This document shows positions 9,052-17,041 of a stretch of DNA of 64,000 nucleotides, piece after piece. The notes under the pieces were generated by a model. It searched no databases and had not been told where the DNA came from. It saw nothing but the letters and a program-made list of their open reading frames with translations. Origin of the DNA: an uncultured Actinomycetes bacterium (GTDB lineage Bacteria > Actinomycetota > Actinomycetes > Nanopelagicales > Nanopelagicaceae); assembly GCA_903834515.1 (NCBI GenBank), contig CAILJM010000023.1, positions 102,246 through 166,245 on the forward strand, read 5' to 3'. The position numbers and the translations under genes are program-made. Within the stretch, counting starts at the first letter, position 1. Each line of letters opens with the position of its first letter.

Positions 9052-10218
9052 ATGAATAAGAAGCTAGTAGGCGGCATCGCAATTGCCGCAGCTGCAGCAC
9101 TCTCGTTCGGTGTTGTTTCAACATCAGCAGATGCCGCAACAAAGACAGTCACACTTGTCTTCCAGGCTCCTCTTACTGGTTCAGATGCCCTCACAGGCGG
9201 AGACCAGTTCTACGGCGCACAGACTGCACTCCAGGTCTACAACGATTCAAACCCAACCGTTAAGGTTGTTTTGAAGAAGGCAGATGACCAGGGAGATCCA
9301 GCAGTTGCTGGCCCACTTTCACAGGGTATTGCTACAGATAAGAATGTAGTTGGAATCATTGGACCTGCCTACTCAGGCGCTTCAATCGCTTCATTCCCTG
9401 CTTACAAGGCAGCACATATTCCTTTGGTTTCAATGTCAGCAACTCGCGTAACATTGACAGATCCAAAGGCACGCGACAACGGATTCCCATTCTTCCACCG
9501 CGTTGTTCCACCAGATTCACTTCAGGGAACATCACTCGTGAAGTGGGCGACTGAAGGTGTAACTTCACCTAAGGTCTACGTTCTCGATGACTTGCAGTCA
9601 TACTCAACAGGTCTTGTTCAGTACTTGGCTCCACAGCTCAAGAAGCAGAGCATCACTCCTGTTGCATATAGCCACCAGCCAAAGGGCACAACTGATTACA
9701 CATCAGAGGCTTCAAAGATCAAGGCATCTGGCGCAAACGTAGTTATCTACGCTGGCTACTACCCAGAAGCTGCAGCTCTTGCAAAGGCTCTTAAGCTTGC
9801 AAACTACACAGGCGTTATCGCTTCAGGCGACGGCACACTCAACACTGGTTTCGTAACCGGTGCTGGTTCAGCTGCTGCGGAAGGCGTTCGTCTCACAGCC
9901 CCAGATCTACCATTCTCACTCGTTGCATCTGCTGCTCAGAAGGCTGCATACACAAAGGCAACTGGCGAGGCTGTTTCAAAGGCTGATTCACACGTCTACG
10001 TTGTATCAACATACGATGCAACAAACGTCTTCTTGACTTGCATCAAGGGCGGCGCAACAACTCGCGCAGCAATCCAGAACTGCCTTAACAACCAGTCATT
10101 CTCAACTTTGGCTGGCGTTAACATCAAGTTCGGTCGCTACGGTGATGTTGTCGGTGGAGCTCCAATCGGAGGCTTCGTCGTTAAGAACGGTGTTATCGAT
10201 TACGTCGGCGCAAAGTAA
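9052..10218 (+). CDS. livK: Branched-chain amino-acid-type ABC transporter, substrate-binding protein
   Basis: This 388-residue secreted protein has a signal peptide (MNKKLVGG, hydrophobic core, cleavage near SADAA). There is no lipobox cysteine, which is unusual for an actinobacterial binding protein that must stay at the membrane. The mature part has the type-I periplasmic fold pattern of LivK-like proteins (VFQAPLTGSDALTGGDQF, GIIGPAYSGASIA, ASGANVVIYAGYYPEAAA). The ATG at 9052 is chosen over an upstream in-frame ATG (8974) because it has a GAAAGG site and directly precedes the signal peptide. Serine is coded mostly by TCA and threonine by ACA, unlike neighbours, suggesting strong expression. 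The true substrate could be other amino acids or amides. Confidence 0.9.
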   Translation: MNKKLVGGIAIAAAAALSFGVVSTSADAATKTVTLVFQAPLTGSDALTGGDQFYGAQTALQVYNDSNPTVKVVLKKADDQGDPAVAGPLSQGIATDKNVVGIIGPAYSGASIASFPAYKAAHIPLVSMSATRVTLTDPKARDNGFPFFHRVVPPDSLQGTSLVKWATEGVTSPKVYVLDDLQSYSTGLVQYLAPQLKKQSITPVAYSHQPKGTTDYTSEASKIKASGANVVIYAGYYPEAAALAKALKLANYTGVIASGDGTLNTGFVTGAGSAAAEGVRLTAPDLPFSLVASAAQKAAYTKATGEAVSKADSHVYVVSTYDATNVFLTCIKGGATTRAAIQNCLNNQSFSTLAGVNIKFGRYGDVVGGAPIGGFVVKNGVIDYVGAK

Positions 10219-10245
10219 ATCGCCGCTCATCAATAAATAAGCTCT

Positions 10246-10273
10246 GCTCTGCTCCCTGAAAGGGGAGCAGAGC
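10246..10273 (+). terminator. Stem-loop after binding-protein gene
   Basis: GCTCTGCTCCC (10246-10256) pairs perfectly with GGGAGCAGAGC (10263-10273) around a six-base loop. Only GAAGTGTTT follows, so it is more likely a partial terminator or mRNA-stabilising element that lets the binding protein be made in excess over the membrane parts. The pattern is common in ABC operons. Confidence 0.6.
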
Positions 10274-10289
10274 GAAGTGTTTGAGGCTC

Positions 10290-10325
10290 GGGGCTATATC
10301 GCGAAATCAGTAGCGATGTAGCCCC
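10290..10325 (+). other. Second stem-loop in the spacer before livH
   Basis: GGGGCTATATCGC (10290-10302) pairs with GCGATGTAGCCCC (10313-10325) with a single G-T pair. No T-run follows. Two strong hairpins in this 245-bp spacer suggest RNA-level control between the binding protein and the permease genes. The rest of the spacer (10326-10463) shows TAGAAT at 10440-10445 as a possible weak -10. Confidence 0.55.
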
Positions 10326-10463
10326 GGCCCTTGTTCTCAAGAGTTATGATCTCGGTTTAAGATATGAAACTCTGGTGGGTCCTGACCCGCTCATGAGCGC
10401 CCTAGCTATCTTCAAGAAACTTCACGAAGGTCTCAGAACTAGAATGAAGTAGAAAAGAGCAGA

Positions 10464-11417
10464 ATGAACTTCTCTGTCGTGACGAGCCAATTCTGGCAGT
10501 TGCTCCTCAATGGCCTCGCCGTGGGATTGATCTATGTCTTGATCTCCCTCGGATACACCATGGTCTATGGAGTCCTACGCCTTATCAACTTTGCAAACTC
10601 TGAAATATTTATGATCGGTACCTTCGCGACGGTCATCGTCTCTTCGCAGGTGCTTCATTACACCAGCGCACACGAAGCCCTTCATGGCTTCCACCTCATT
10701 CTTGTGCTCCTTCTCTTGCTTGTCGTCTCGATGGTCTTCTCAGCCACGACTGCAATCGTCGTCGAACTTGTGGCCTACCGACGCCTTCGCGCGAAGGGTA
10801 CGAATCGTCTTGCAAGCTTGATCTCAGCTATCGGTACTTCCATCGTGCTCTCTGAAGGCGTACGTATTTTGACGAAGTCAGCTCCAGTTCCAACTCCGCG
10901 GCTTCTCTCTAAATTTAATATCGTTACCTTTCATGGAGTTTCGCTTCGCGTCGATACCGCCCTGGTAATCGTTGGCGCACTCGTCCTCTATTTCATTGTT
11001 GATCGTTTTGTATCAAAGACCTTGCTCGGTAAGGCAATTCGTGCCGTCTCAATGTCTGAAGATACGTCGAAGTTGATGGGTATCAACCTCAATCGAGTTA
11101 TCTCGGCTACATTCTTGATTGGTGGCCTTGTCACTGGCGCTGCTGCCTTCTTCTACATGCAGGTCTACGAGACAACAGTATTTAACGTCGGTTTCAACTT
11201 GGGACTTGCAGCCTTCACCGCTGCTGTGCTCGGTGGCATTGGAAATATTCGTGGCGCGTTCTATGGTGGCCTCACTCTTGGATTATTCGAAGAGTTCGCT
11301 TCGGCCGTTATTGGTGGACAGTGGAAATCTGTCACAGTCTTCACCGTTCTCGTTCTGGTCCTTCTGCTCCGTCCAAATGGTCTATTTGGCGAAGCAATTA
11401 CGCAGAGTAGGGTGTAA
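10464..11417 (+). CDS. livH: Branched-chain amino-acid-type ABC permease LivH
   Basis: This 317-residue integral membrane protein has about eight hydrophobic segments. Its N-terminus (LLNGLAVGLIYVLISLGYTM) and the YGVLRLINFANSE stretch are hallmarks of LivH. The C-terminal AAVLGGIGNIRGAFYGG motif is the ATPase-contact region of the family. With the next gene it forms the heterodimeric channel for amino acids captured by the upstream binding protein. The start ATG at 10464 opens the conserved N-terminus, and a weak purine-rich site (GAAAAGAG) precedes it. livM follows after 5 bp. Confidence 0.93.
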   Translation: MNFSVVTSQFWQLLLNGLAVGLIYVLISLGYTMVYGVLRLINFANSEIFMIGTFATVIVSSQVLHYTSAHEALHGFHLILVLLLLLVVSMVFSATTAIVVELVAYRRLRAKGTNRLASLISAIGTSIVLSEGVRILTKSAPVPTPRLLSKFNIVTFHGVSLRVDTALVIVGALVLYFIVDRFVSKTLLGKAIRAVSMSEDTSKLMGINLNRVISATFLIGGLVTGAAAFFYMQVYETTVFNVGFNLGLAAFTAAVLGGIGNIRGAFYGGLTLGLFEEFASAVIGGQWKSVTVFTVLVLVLLLRPNGLFGEAITQSRV

Positions 11418-11422
11418 TTGAC

Positions 11423-12472
11423 ATGATAAATCTACGAGATAAAGGCGCCGAGACCTGGGAGAAGTGGGGTCGTCCGCAACGCATCGCCTTTGCGGTGATT
11501 CTTATCGCGGTAGTTGGTCTGCTCCCATTTGGCGGAGACTTCTCATTTACTAGCTTCCTCAACACTCCAGTGAGCTCATACCAAGCAGTTCTCGTCTATC
11601 CAGTCGGGATGTTTGTCTTGATGGCCCTCGGTTTAAATATCGTGGTCGGAAAATCAGGGTTGCTCGACTTGGGTTATGTGGCATTCTTCGCCATCGGCGG
11701 CTACACAGCTGGCCTGCTTGGTGAATATACCCACCTCAATACCTGGGAGATTCTTCCTATTGGAATGGCCGCCGCAATGGTGGCAGGTGTAGCTCTCGGT
11801 CTTCCTACCCTTCGTCTTCGTGGTGATTACCTCGCCATTGTGACCCTTGGTTTCGGAGAGATCGTACGAATTGTCGCCCTCAATACGCAATCACTCGGAG
11901 CATCAACGGGTATTGCCGCAATTCCGACGCCACCAAAGACTTTCGGATTAATCTTCGATATCGAGCACTCGAACTCATACTTCTGGGTTGTTCTCGTGAT
12001 GATCCTGCTCGTTATCTGGATGGTGCGTCGCTTTACAGTTCGACGCCCTGGCAGAGCATGGGAAGCCATTCGTCAAGATGAAGATGTAGCAATTTTGATG
12101 GGCGTCCCGATCCTTAAATATAAGATCTGGTCATTCTCGATTGGCGCTGCAATCGGTGGTGCAGCAGGAGTGATCTTCGCTTCGAAGACTCAATATGTAG
12201 CCCCAAATGAATTCACCTTTAACGTCTCGGTATTGATTCTTGCATGTGTCGTCTTCGGCGGAATGGGAAATATCTGGGGAGTGGTTCTTGGCGGCGTCCT
12301 CCTTGCTTACCTTCCAGAGCGCATCCGATTTATTTCAGATGCGCGCCAACTCGTCTTTGGTTTGACGCTCGTTGTGATCATGAACCTTCGCCCTGATGGA
12401 ATCTTGCCTCGAAAGAAGCGTGAGAAATTAGGAGCTAAAGCCAAGGCTCTGAAGGAGGCAGCAAGTGAGTAA
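11423..12472 (+). CDS. livM: Branched-chain amino-acid-type ABC permease LivM
   Basis: The 349-residue product has a short polar N-terminus of about 20 residues and then eight or more membrane segments. The motifs GLNIVVGKSGLLDLGYVAF and GDYLAIVTLGFGEIVR are characteristic of LivM. VFGGMGNIWGVVLGG is the coupling motif to the ATPases. The lysine-rich C-terminal tail should lie in the cytoplasm. The gene sits between livH and livG, and its end overlaps the livG start by 8 bp, indicating translational coupling. Confidence 0.93.
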   Translation: MINLRDKGAETWEKWGRPQRIAFAVILIAVVGLLPFGGDFSFTSFLNTPVSSYQAVLVYPVGMFVLMALGLNIVVGKSGLLDLGYVAFFAIGGYTAGLLGEYTHLNTWEILPIGMAAAMVAGVALGLPTLRLRGDYLAIVTLGFGEIVRIVALNTQSLGASTGIAAIPTPPKTFGLIFDIEHSNSYFWVVLVMILLVIWMVRRFTVRRPGRAWEAIRQDEDVAILMGVPILKYKIWSFSIGAAIGGAAGVIFASKTQYVAPNEFTFNVSVLILACVVFGGMGNIWGVVLGGVLLAYLPERIRFISDARQLVFGLTLVVIMNLRPDGILPRKKREKLGAKAKALKEAASE

Positions 12473-13250
12473 TGCAGGCGAAAAGATTCTAGAACTCAAC
12501 AATGTCACCATGCAGTTTGGTGGCGTGAAGGCACTCGATGGCGTGAATTTTCACGTCAATCGCGGAGAAATTTGTGCACTCATCGGCCCCAACGGTGCTG
12601 GTAAGACCACAATCTTTAACGTGATCACTGGTGTCTACACACCTACTTCGGGGGATATCACCTTTAAGGGCAAATCTGTTGTGGGCCTCAAGCGCAATGT
12701 CATCACATCGAAGGGCATCGCAAGAACTTTCCAAAATGTTCGTCTCTTCGGCGAGATGACCGCTCTCGAGAACGTCATGACCGCGACTGATGTTCATAAG
12801 AAATCCGGACTTATCGGTGCACTCTTTGGAACACCACGTGCTCGTCGCGAAGAGAAGGCTGGCCGAGCCCGAGCTCACGAACTTTTGGAGTTCATGGGAA
12901 TCGACCACCGCTCAGATCAACTTGGTAAGAATCTGCCTTACGGAGATCAGCGTCGGCTCGAAATTGCACGCGCCCTTGGCACTGAGCCAGAGATCATCCT
13001 CTTGGATGAACCAGCAGCAGGCTTCAACCCGGCTGAGAAGGTGGCTCTCGCAGAGACGATTCGAAAGATCCGTGATGCTGGATATACCGTGCTCCTGATT
13101 GAACACGATATGTCCCTGATTATGGGAATCTCAGATCGCGTATCAGTTCTTGATTTTGGAAAGAAGATCGCAGATGGAACTCCTTCGGAGGTTCAGAACG
13201 ATCCAAAGGTTATCGAAGCGTACTTAGGAGTGCCATCAGATGCGTCTTGA
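12465..13250 (+). CDS. livG: Branched-chain amino-acid-type ABC ATPase LivG
   Basis: This 261-residue ATPase energises uptake. Walker A is GPNGAGKT at residues 41-48, followed by the Q-loop region ARTFQNVRLF. The family's divergent signature region reads LPYGDQRRLEIARAL, and Walker B is IILLDEPAAG. The C-terminus ends with the LivG-type YLG near residue 256. The start is GTG at 12465, inside the end of livM, with AAGGAGG at 12453-12459 ahead of it. It pairs with LivF, whose gene overlaps by 11 bp. Confidence 0.93.
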   Translation: MSNAGEKILELNNVTMQFGGVKALDGVNFHVNRGEICALIGPNGAGKTTIFNVITGVYTPTSGDITFKGKSVVGLKRNVITSKGIARTFQNVRLFGEMTALENVMTATDVHKKSGLIGALFGTPRARREEKAGRARAHELLEFMGIDHRSDQLGKNLPYGDQRRLEIARALGTEPEIILLDEPAAGFNPAEKVALAETIRKIRDAGYTVLLIEHDMSLIMGISDRVSVLDFGKKIADGTPSEVQNDPKVIEAYLGVPSDAS

Positions 13251-13965
13251 AGTCAAGGACCTACGAGTCCAATATGGCAAGATCGAAGCAATTAAGGGAA
13301 TCTCCTTTGTCGTAGAGGAAGGCGAGATCGTTACGCTCATTGGAGCTAACGGCGCTGGCAAGACAACTACCCTCAAGACAATCTCTGGATTGCGCCCAGT
13401 TGCAAGCGGACAGATTATTTATAACGGTGAAGATATTTCAAAGGTTCCTGCGCACGAGCGCGTCAATCTCGGTATCTCACAGGCCCCGGAAGGTCGCGGA
13501 ATCTTTCCCGGGATGACCGTTCTTGAGAATCTAGAGATTGGTAAGTACTCGCGTAAAGATCGCAAGAACGAGATGCAAGAAGATCTCGAGAAGATCTACC
13601 ACCTCTTCCCACGACTTAAGGAACGTTCAGGCCAAGCGGGTGGAACTCTCTCTGGCGGCGAACAGCAGATGTTGGCGATTGGTCGCGCAATGATGGCCCG
13701 CCCAAAGGTTCTCCTTCTCGATGAACCATCCATGGGACTTGCTCCGATGATGATTCAAAATATCTTTAATATCATCACAGAGATTAATACAACGCTCGGG
13801 ACAACTATTCTGCTCGTTGAGCAGAATGCCCAACAGGCCTTACAGCGTGCTCATCGTGCCTACATCCTAGAAACAGGAAATGTAGTGAAGGGCGCTAAAG
13901 CCTCAGATCTTCTTGATGATCCTGCGGTCCGCGAGGCCTATCTCGGAACCGGTGCACACTCTTAA
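13240..13965 (+). CDS. livF: Branched-chain amino-acid-type ABC ATPase LivF
   Basis: The 241-residue second ATPase of the transporter has Walker A GANGAGKT (residues 35-42), the LivF motif APEGRGIFPGMTV, the signature LSGGEQQMLAIGRA and Walker B VLLLDEPSMGLAP. It starts with ATG at 13240 inside livG and ends at 13965, closing the five-gene transporter. The next gene is convergent, so the operon ends here, though no strong hairpin is visible in the 12-bp gap. Substrate range cannot be inferred beyond the family. Confidence 0.93.
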   Translation: MRLEVKDLRVQYGKIEAIKGISFVVEEGEIVTLIGANGAGKTTTLKTISGLRPVASGQIIYNGEDISKVPAHERVNLGISQAPEGRGIFPGMTVLENLEIGKYSRKDRKNEMQEDLEKIYHLFPRLKERSGQAGGTLSGGEQQMLAIGRAMMARPKVLLLDEPSMGLAPMMIQNIFNIITEINTTLGTTILLVEQNAQQALQRAHRAYILETGNVVKGAKASDLLDDPAVREAYLGTGAHS

Positions 13966-13977
13966 GCTCGAAAAAAA

Positions 13978-14385
13978 CTAATTACGTTCTGCCAAAATGA
14001 GGCAGGTGATGCGCGAAGTACATGTGCGCTCACCTGCCTCATTTGTTATCACGATGTCATAGACGCAAAGCGTCTTGCCGAGAGATATCGCAGTAGCGAC
14101 ACCTGTAACAAATCCCTCTGTAGCGGACTTATGATGCGTGGCATTGATATCCACCCCGACAATACGACGATCTGGGCCAGCATGGAGTTGGGTCCCGATC
14201 GACCCAAGGCTCTCTGCTAATACAACGTTGGCCCCGCCGTGGAGCAATCCGACCGGCTGGGTATTTCCCTCAACCGGCATTCTGCCAACTAGTCGTCGTG
14301 GGGAGGCTTCGAGAATTTCGATGCCCATTTTCTTATCAAGTGCGCCACTGCCACGTTCTTTAATTATCTCGAGATAGTCGGTCAT
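13978..14385 (-). CDS. Hotdog-fold acyl-CoA thioesterase, PaaI/MenI-like
   Basis: This 135-residue protein has the single-domain hotdog fold of the 4HBT family. Visible markers are GLLHGGANVVLAE with the catalytic-region HGG and glutamate, and GVDINATHHKSATEG in the second half. Relatives hydrolyse phenylacetyl-CoA-type or 1,4-dihydroxy-2-naphthoyl-CoA esters, the latter in menaquinone synthesis; which one applies here cannot be told. The ATG at 14385 is preferred over one at 14415, because the latter lies inside the polA start and the promoter hexamer sits seven bases before 14385. It is transcribed divergently from polA. Confidence 0.8.
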   Translation of the reverse strand: MTDYLEIIKERGSGALDKKMGIEILEASPRRLVGRMPVEGNTQPVGLLHGGANVVLAESLGSIGTQLHAGPDRRIVGVDINATHHKSATEGFVTGVATAISLGKTLCVYDIVITNEAGERTCTSRITCLILAERN

Positions 14386-14392
14386 GGCTCCA

Positions 14393-14406
14393 AGTCTAAC
14401 TAGACT
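14393..14406. promoter_or_regulatory. Symmetric bidirectional leaderless promoter (thioesterase / polA)
   Basis: The 14-bp element AGTCTA-AC-TAGACT is a perfect inverted repeat apart from its two central bases. On the plus strand TAGACT (14401-14406) is seven bases before the polA ATG. On the minus strand the same hexamer (complement of 14393-14398) is seven bases before the thioesterase ATG. Both therefore look like -10 elements of leaderless transcripts placed back to back. Confidence 0.65.
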
Positions 14407-14413
14407 CTCTCGC

Positions 14414-17041
14414 ATGACCGTAGAGAAACGCCTATTACTGGTAGATGGCCACTCGCTCGCTTACCGCGCTTTCTACGCTCTGCCGGTAGAGAATTTTTCG
14501 ACCGCATCCGGCCAAGCGACAAATGCCATTTACGGTTTCACCTCGATGTTGATGAGCCTTATTAAAGAGGAGAAGCCAACTCACATCGCTACCGCATTTG
14601 ACGTCTCGAGGAAGACTTTTAGATCCGAGAAGTTTCCAGAATACAAGGCAAATCGAAGTGCGACCCCCGATGAATTTCGATCACAGATGAGTTACATCTT
14701 TGAAGCCGTTGGCGCACTAGGTATTAGGCACTTTGCTATCGAAGGATTTGAAGCAGATGACATCATTGCGACGATATCGACGCATGCCGCTGATCAAGGC
14801 TTCGAAGTGCTCATCTGTACCGGGGACCGAGATTCCTTTCAACTTGTAACCGATCGCGTCACGGTGCTCTATCCCAAAAAGGGTATGACCGATCTCGCGC
14901 GGATGACTCCTGGGGCGGTTGAGGAGAAGTACGGACTGACACCGACGCAGTATCCCGATTTTGCCGCGCTTCGAGGGGACCCCAGTGACAATTTGCCATC
15001 TGTCCCGGGGGTCGGAGAAAAGACTGCAACAAAATGGATTCAAGAGTATGGCTCACTCGATTCCCTTTTAGATCACGCTGCGGAAATTTCTGGCAAGGTT
15101 GGCGACGCGTTGCGCGCTCATATCGATGCAATTCGACTCAATCGCGAACTGACACAACTGCGCCATGATCTCTCCTTTGGCGCAAGCGTGAGCGAACTCG
15201 CCTGGTCAGGCGTTGATTATCCCAAATTCAACTCATTGATGGATCAACTTGAGATTAAGGCTCTTAAAGAGAAGGCAAAATCTTCTTTCGCTTCCCTCTC
15301 TTCCGTAGGTTCGGTTTCTGACGACGGGGAATCAAATCTGTTTGAGAGCTCCGCTCTTGTGACGATGGATCAAGTTACTTCACATGAAGTCACGGCCTCT
15401 GAGCTTGGTAAGAAATTGAAGAATCGGCGAGAGCCCATCGCAATTTTCGCGCAGACTCTGGAAGAGAAAGTTATCGCTTACTCGATTGCTACAAGTTCCT
15501 CTGAGGTTTTTACAGTATCAGGCCCTCTGTCAGGGGAGTGGCTTACCGACTCATTGCTCCCGAAGTGGCTTCATGCTGGAAAGAGCATATGCCGCAGCGT
15601 TGAAATATCTGGCATTGCCTTTGATACAGAGCTAGCGGCCTATCTCATCAATCCAGGAGGTCGAAACTTAGATATTTCCGACCTGTCAGAGCGATATCTT
15701 GGCCAGAGCGTTGTTCAAGCCACCGAGGATCTATTTTCTGCATTTGATGGATCATTGGCAGCAGTGATTTACGCACTCGTTCCAGTTCTCGAAAAAGAGA
15801 TTGAGAATCGGGATATGCAGGCTCTCCTTGCCGACCTCGAGATTCCCACAATGATCGAGCTCTCACACATGGAGCGCGATGGCGTCGCAGTAGATCTTAA
15901 GAAATTGCAATCCCTCGCTACATTTTTCAGGGGGGAGGTCGAGCGAGAAACCGGAGCTGCGCATAAAGTGGCCGGCCGAGAATTTAATGTTGGCTCACCT
16001 AAGCAACTTCAAGTCATACTCTTTGATGAGTTGGGCCTGCCGAAAACAAAGAAGATAAAGACCGGGTACACCACAGATGCTGAAAGTCTAGAGACTCTCT
16101 TTTCAAAGACCGGGCACCCGATTCTCTCTCACCTGCTGCGAATTCGAGAGACAACAAAGCTACTCACGACGATTGATGGTCTCATCGCTGCGACGAGAAG
16201 TGATGGTCGAATCCATACGACTTTCCAGCAGACTGTCACTGCAACCGGCAGACTCTCGTCGACCGATCCGAATCTACAGAACATTCCTGTCCGCACCGAA
16301 GAGGGGCGAAAGATTCGAGATTGCTTTGTCACGAATCAACCATTTGAAAACCTTTTGACTGCGGATTACAGTCAAATTGAAATGCGTATCATGGCTCATC
16401 TTTCAAAAGATGAAGCCCTTATTGCTGCATTCAAGAGCGGCGAGGATCTACATACGACCGTTGGCTCGCAGGTATTTGGTGTCTCACCTTCAGCGGTTGA
16501 TGCAGAGATGCGTAGACAGATAAAGGCGATGTCCTATGGTCTCGCCTATGGATTGTCTGCCTATGGACTTGCCCAGCAACTCAATCTTTCACCAACCGAG
16601 GCAGCTGCTTTGATGGGTAATTATTTTGATCGTTTCGGCGGAATTCGCGATTATCTCAAGAGCGTTGTTGTTGAAGCTCGTGAGCGAGGATATACCGAGA
16701 CCATTCTCGGCAGGCGTCGTTATTTGCCCGATCTCAACTCTGAAAATCGACAACAACGTGAGGTGGCAGAGCGCATGGCGCTTAACGCGCCAATCCAGGG
16801 CTCTGCTGCCGACATCATGAAGGTTGCGATGCTTCGAGTAATTGAAGCCATGAGGGCGCAATCAATGAACTCACGATTGCTCTTGCAAGTGCATGATGAA
16901 TTGATTTTCGAAATTGCGCCTGGAGAAGAAGAATCACTCTCTACTCTCGTACGCCGTGAGATGTCAGCGGCAGTGGAACTTTCACTGCCATTGGATGTCA
17001 ATGTCGGAGTAGGAAAAAGCTGGGATCTCGCAGCGCACTAA
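14414..17041 (+). CDS. polA: DNA polymerase I
   Basis: PolA fills repair gaps and removes Okazaki primers. The 875 residues comprise a 5'-3' exonuclease (about 1-295, with LLVDGHSLAYRAF and EGFEADDIIAT), a middle domain and the polymerase. The middle domain lacks the acidic DxE exonuclease motif (PIAIFAQT in its place), so proofreading is probably absent, as is usual in actinobacteria. Polymerase motifs A (LTADYSQIEMR), B (RRQIKAMSYGLAYG) and C (LLLQVHDELIFE) are intact. Motif B has tyrosine where E. coli has Phe762, a change known to relax discrimination against dideoxynucleotides. ATG at 14414 is preferred over 14384, because MTVEKRLLLVDG is the conserved beginning. Confidence 0.96.
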   Translation: MTVEKRLLLVDGHSLAYRAFYALPVENFSTASGQATNAIYGFTSMLMSLIKEEKPTHIATAFDVSRKTFRSEKFPEYKANRSATPDEFRSQMSYIFEAVGALGIRHFAIEGFEADDIIATISTHAADQGFEVLICTGDRDSFQLVTDRVTVLYPKKGMTDLARMTPGAVEEKYGLTPTQYPDFAALRGDPSDNLPSVPGVGEKTATKWIQEYGSLDSLLDHAAEISGKVGDALRAHIDAIRLNRELTQLRHDLSFGASVSELAWSGVDYPKFNSLMDQLEIKALKEKAKSSFASLSSVGSVSDDGESNLFESSALVTMDQVTSHEVTASELGKKLKNRREPIAIFAQTLEEKVIAYSIATSSSEVFTVSGPLSGEWLTDSLLPKWLHAGKSICRSVEISGIAFDTELAAYLINPGGRNLDISDLSERYLGQSVVQATEDLFSAFDGSLAAVIYALVPVLEKEIENRDMQALLADLEIPTMIELSHMERDGVAVDLKKLQSLATFFRGEVERETGAAHKVAGREFNVGSPKQLQVILFDELGLPKTKKIKTGYTTDAESLETLFSKTGHPILSHLLRIRETTKLLTTIDGLIAATRSDGRIHTTFQQTVTATGRLSSTDPNLQNIPVRTEEGRKIRDCFVTNQPFENLLTADYSQIEMRIMAHLSKDEALIAAFKSGEDLHTTVGSQVFGVSPSAVDAEMRRQIKAMSYGLAYGLSAYGLAQQLNLSPTEAAALMGNYFDRFGGIRDYLKSVVVEARERGYTETILGRRRYLPDLNSENRQQREVAERMALNAPIQGSAADIMKVAMLRVIEAMRAQSMNSRLLLQVHDELIFEIAPGEEESLSTLVRREMSAAVELSLPLDVNVGVGKSWDLAAH

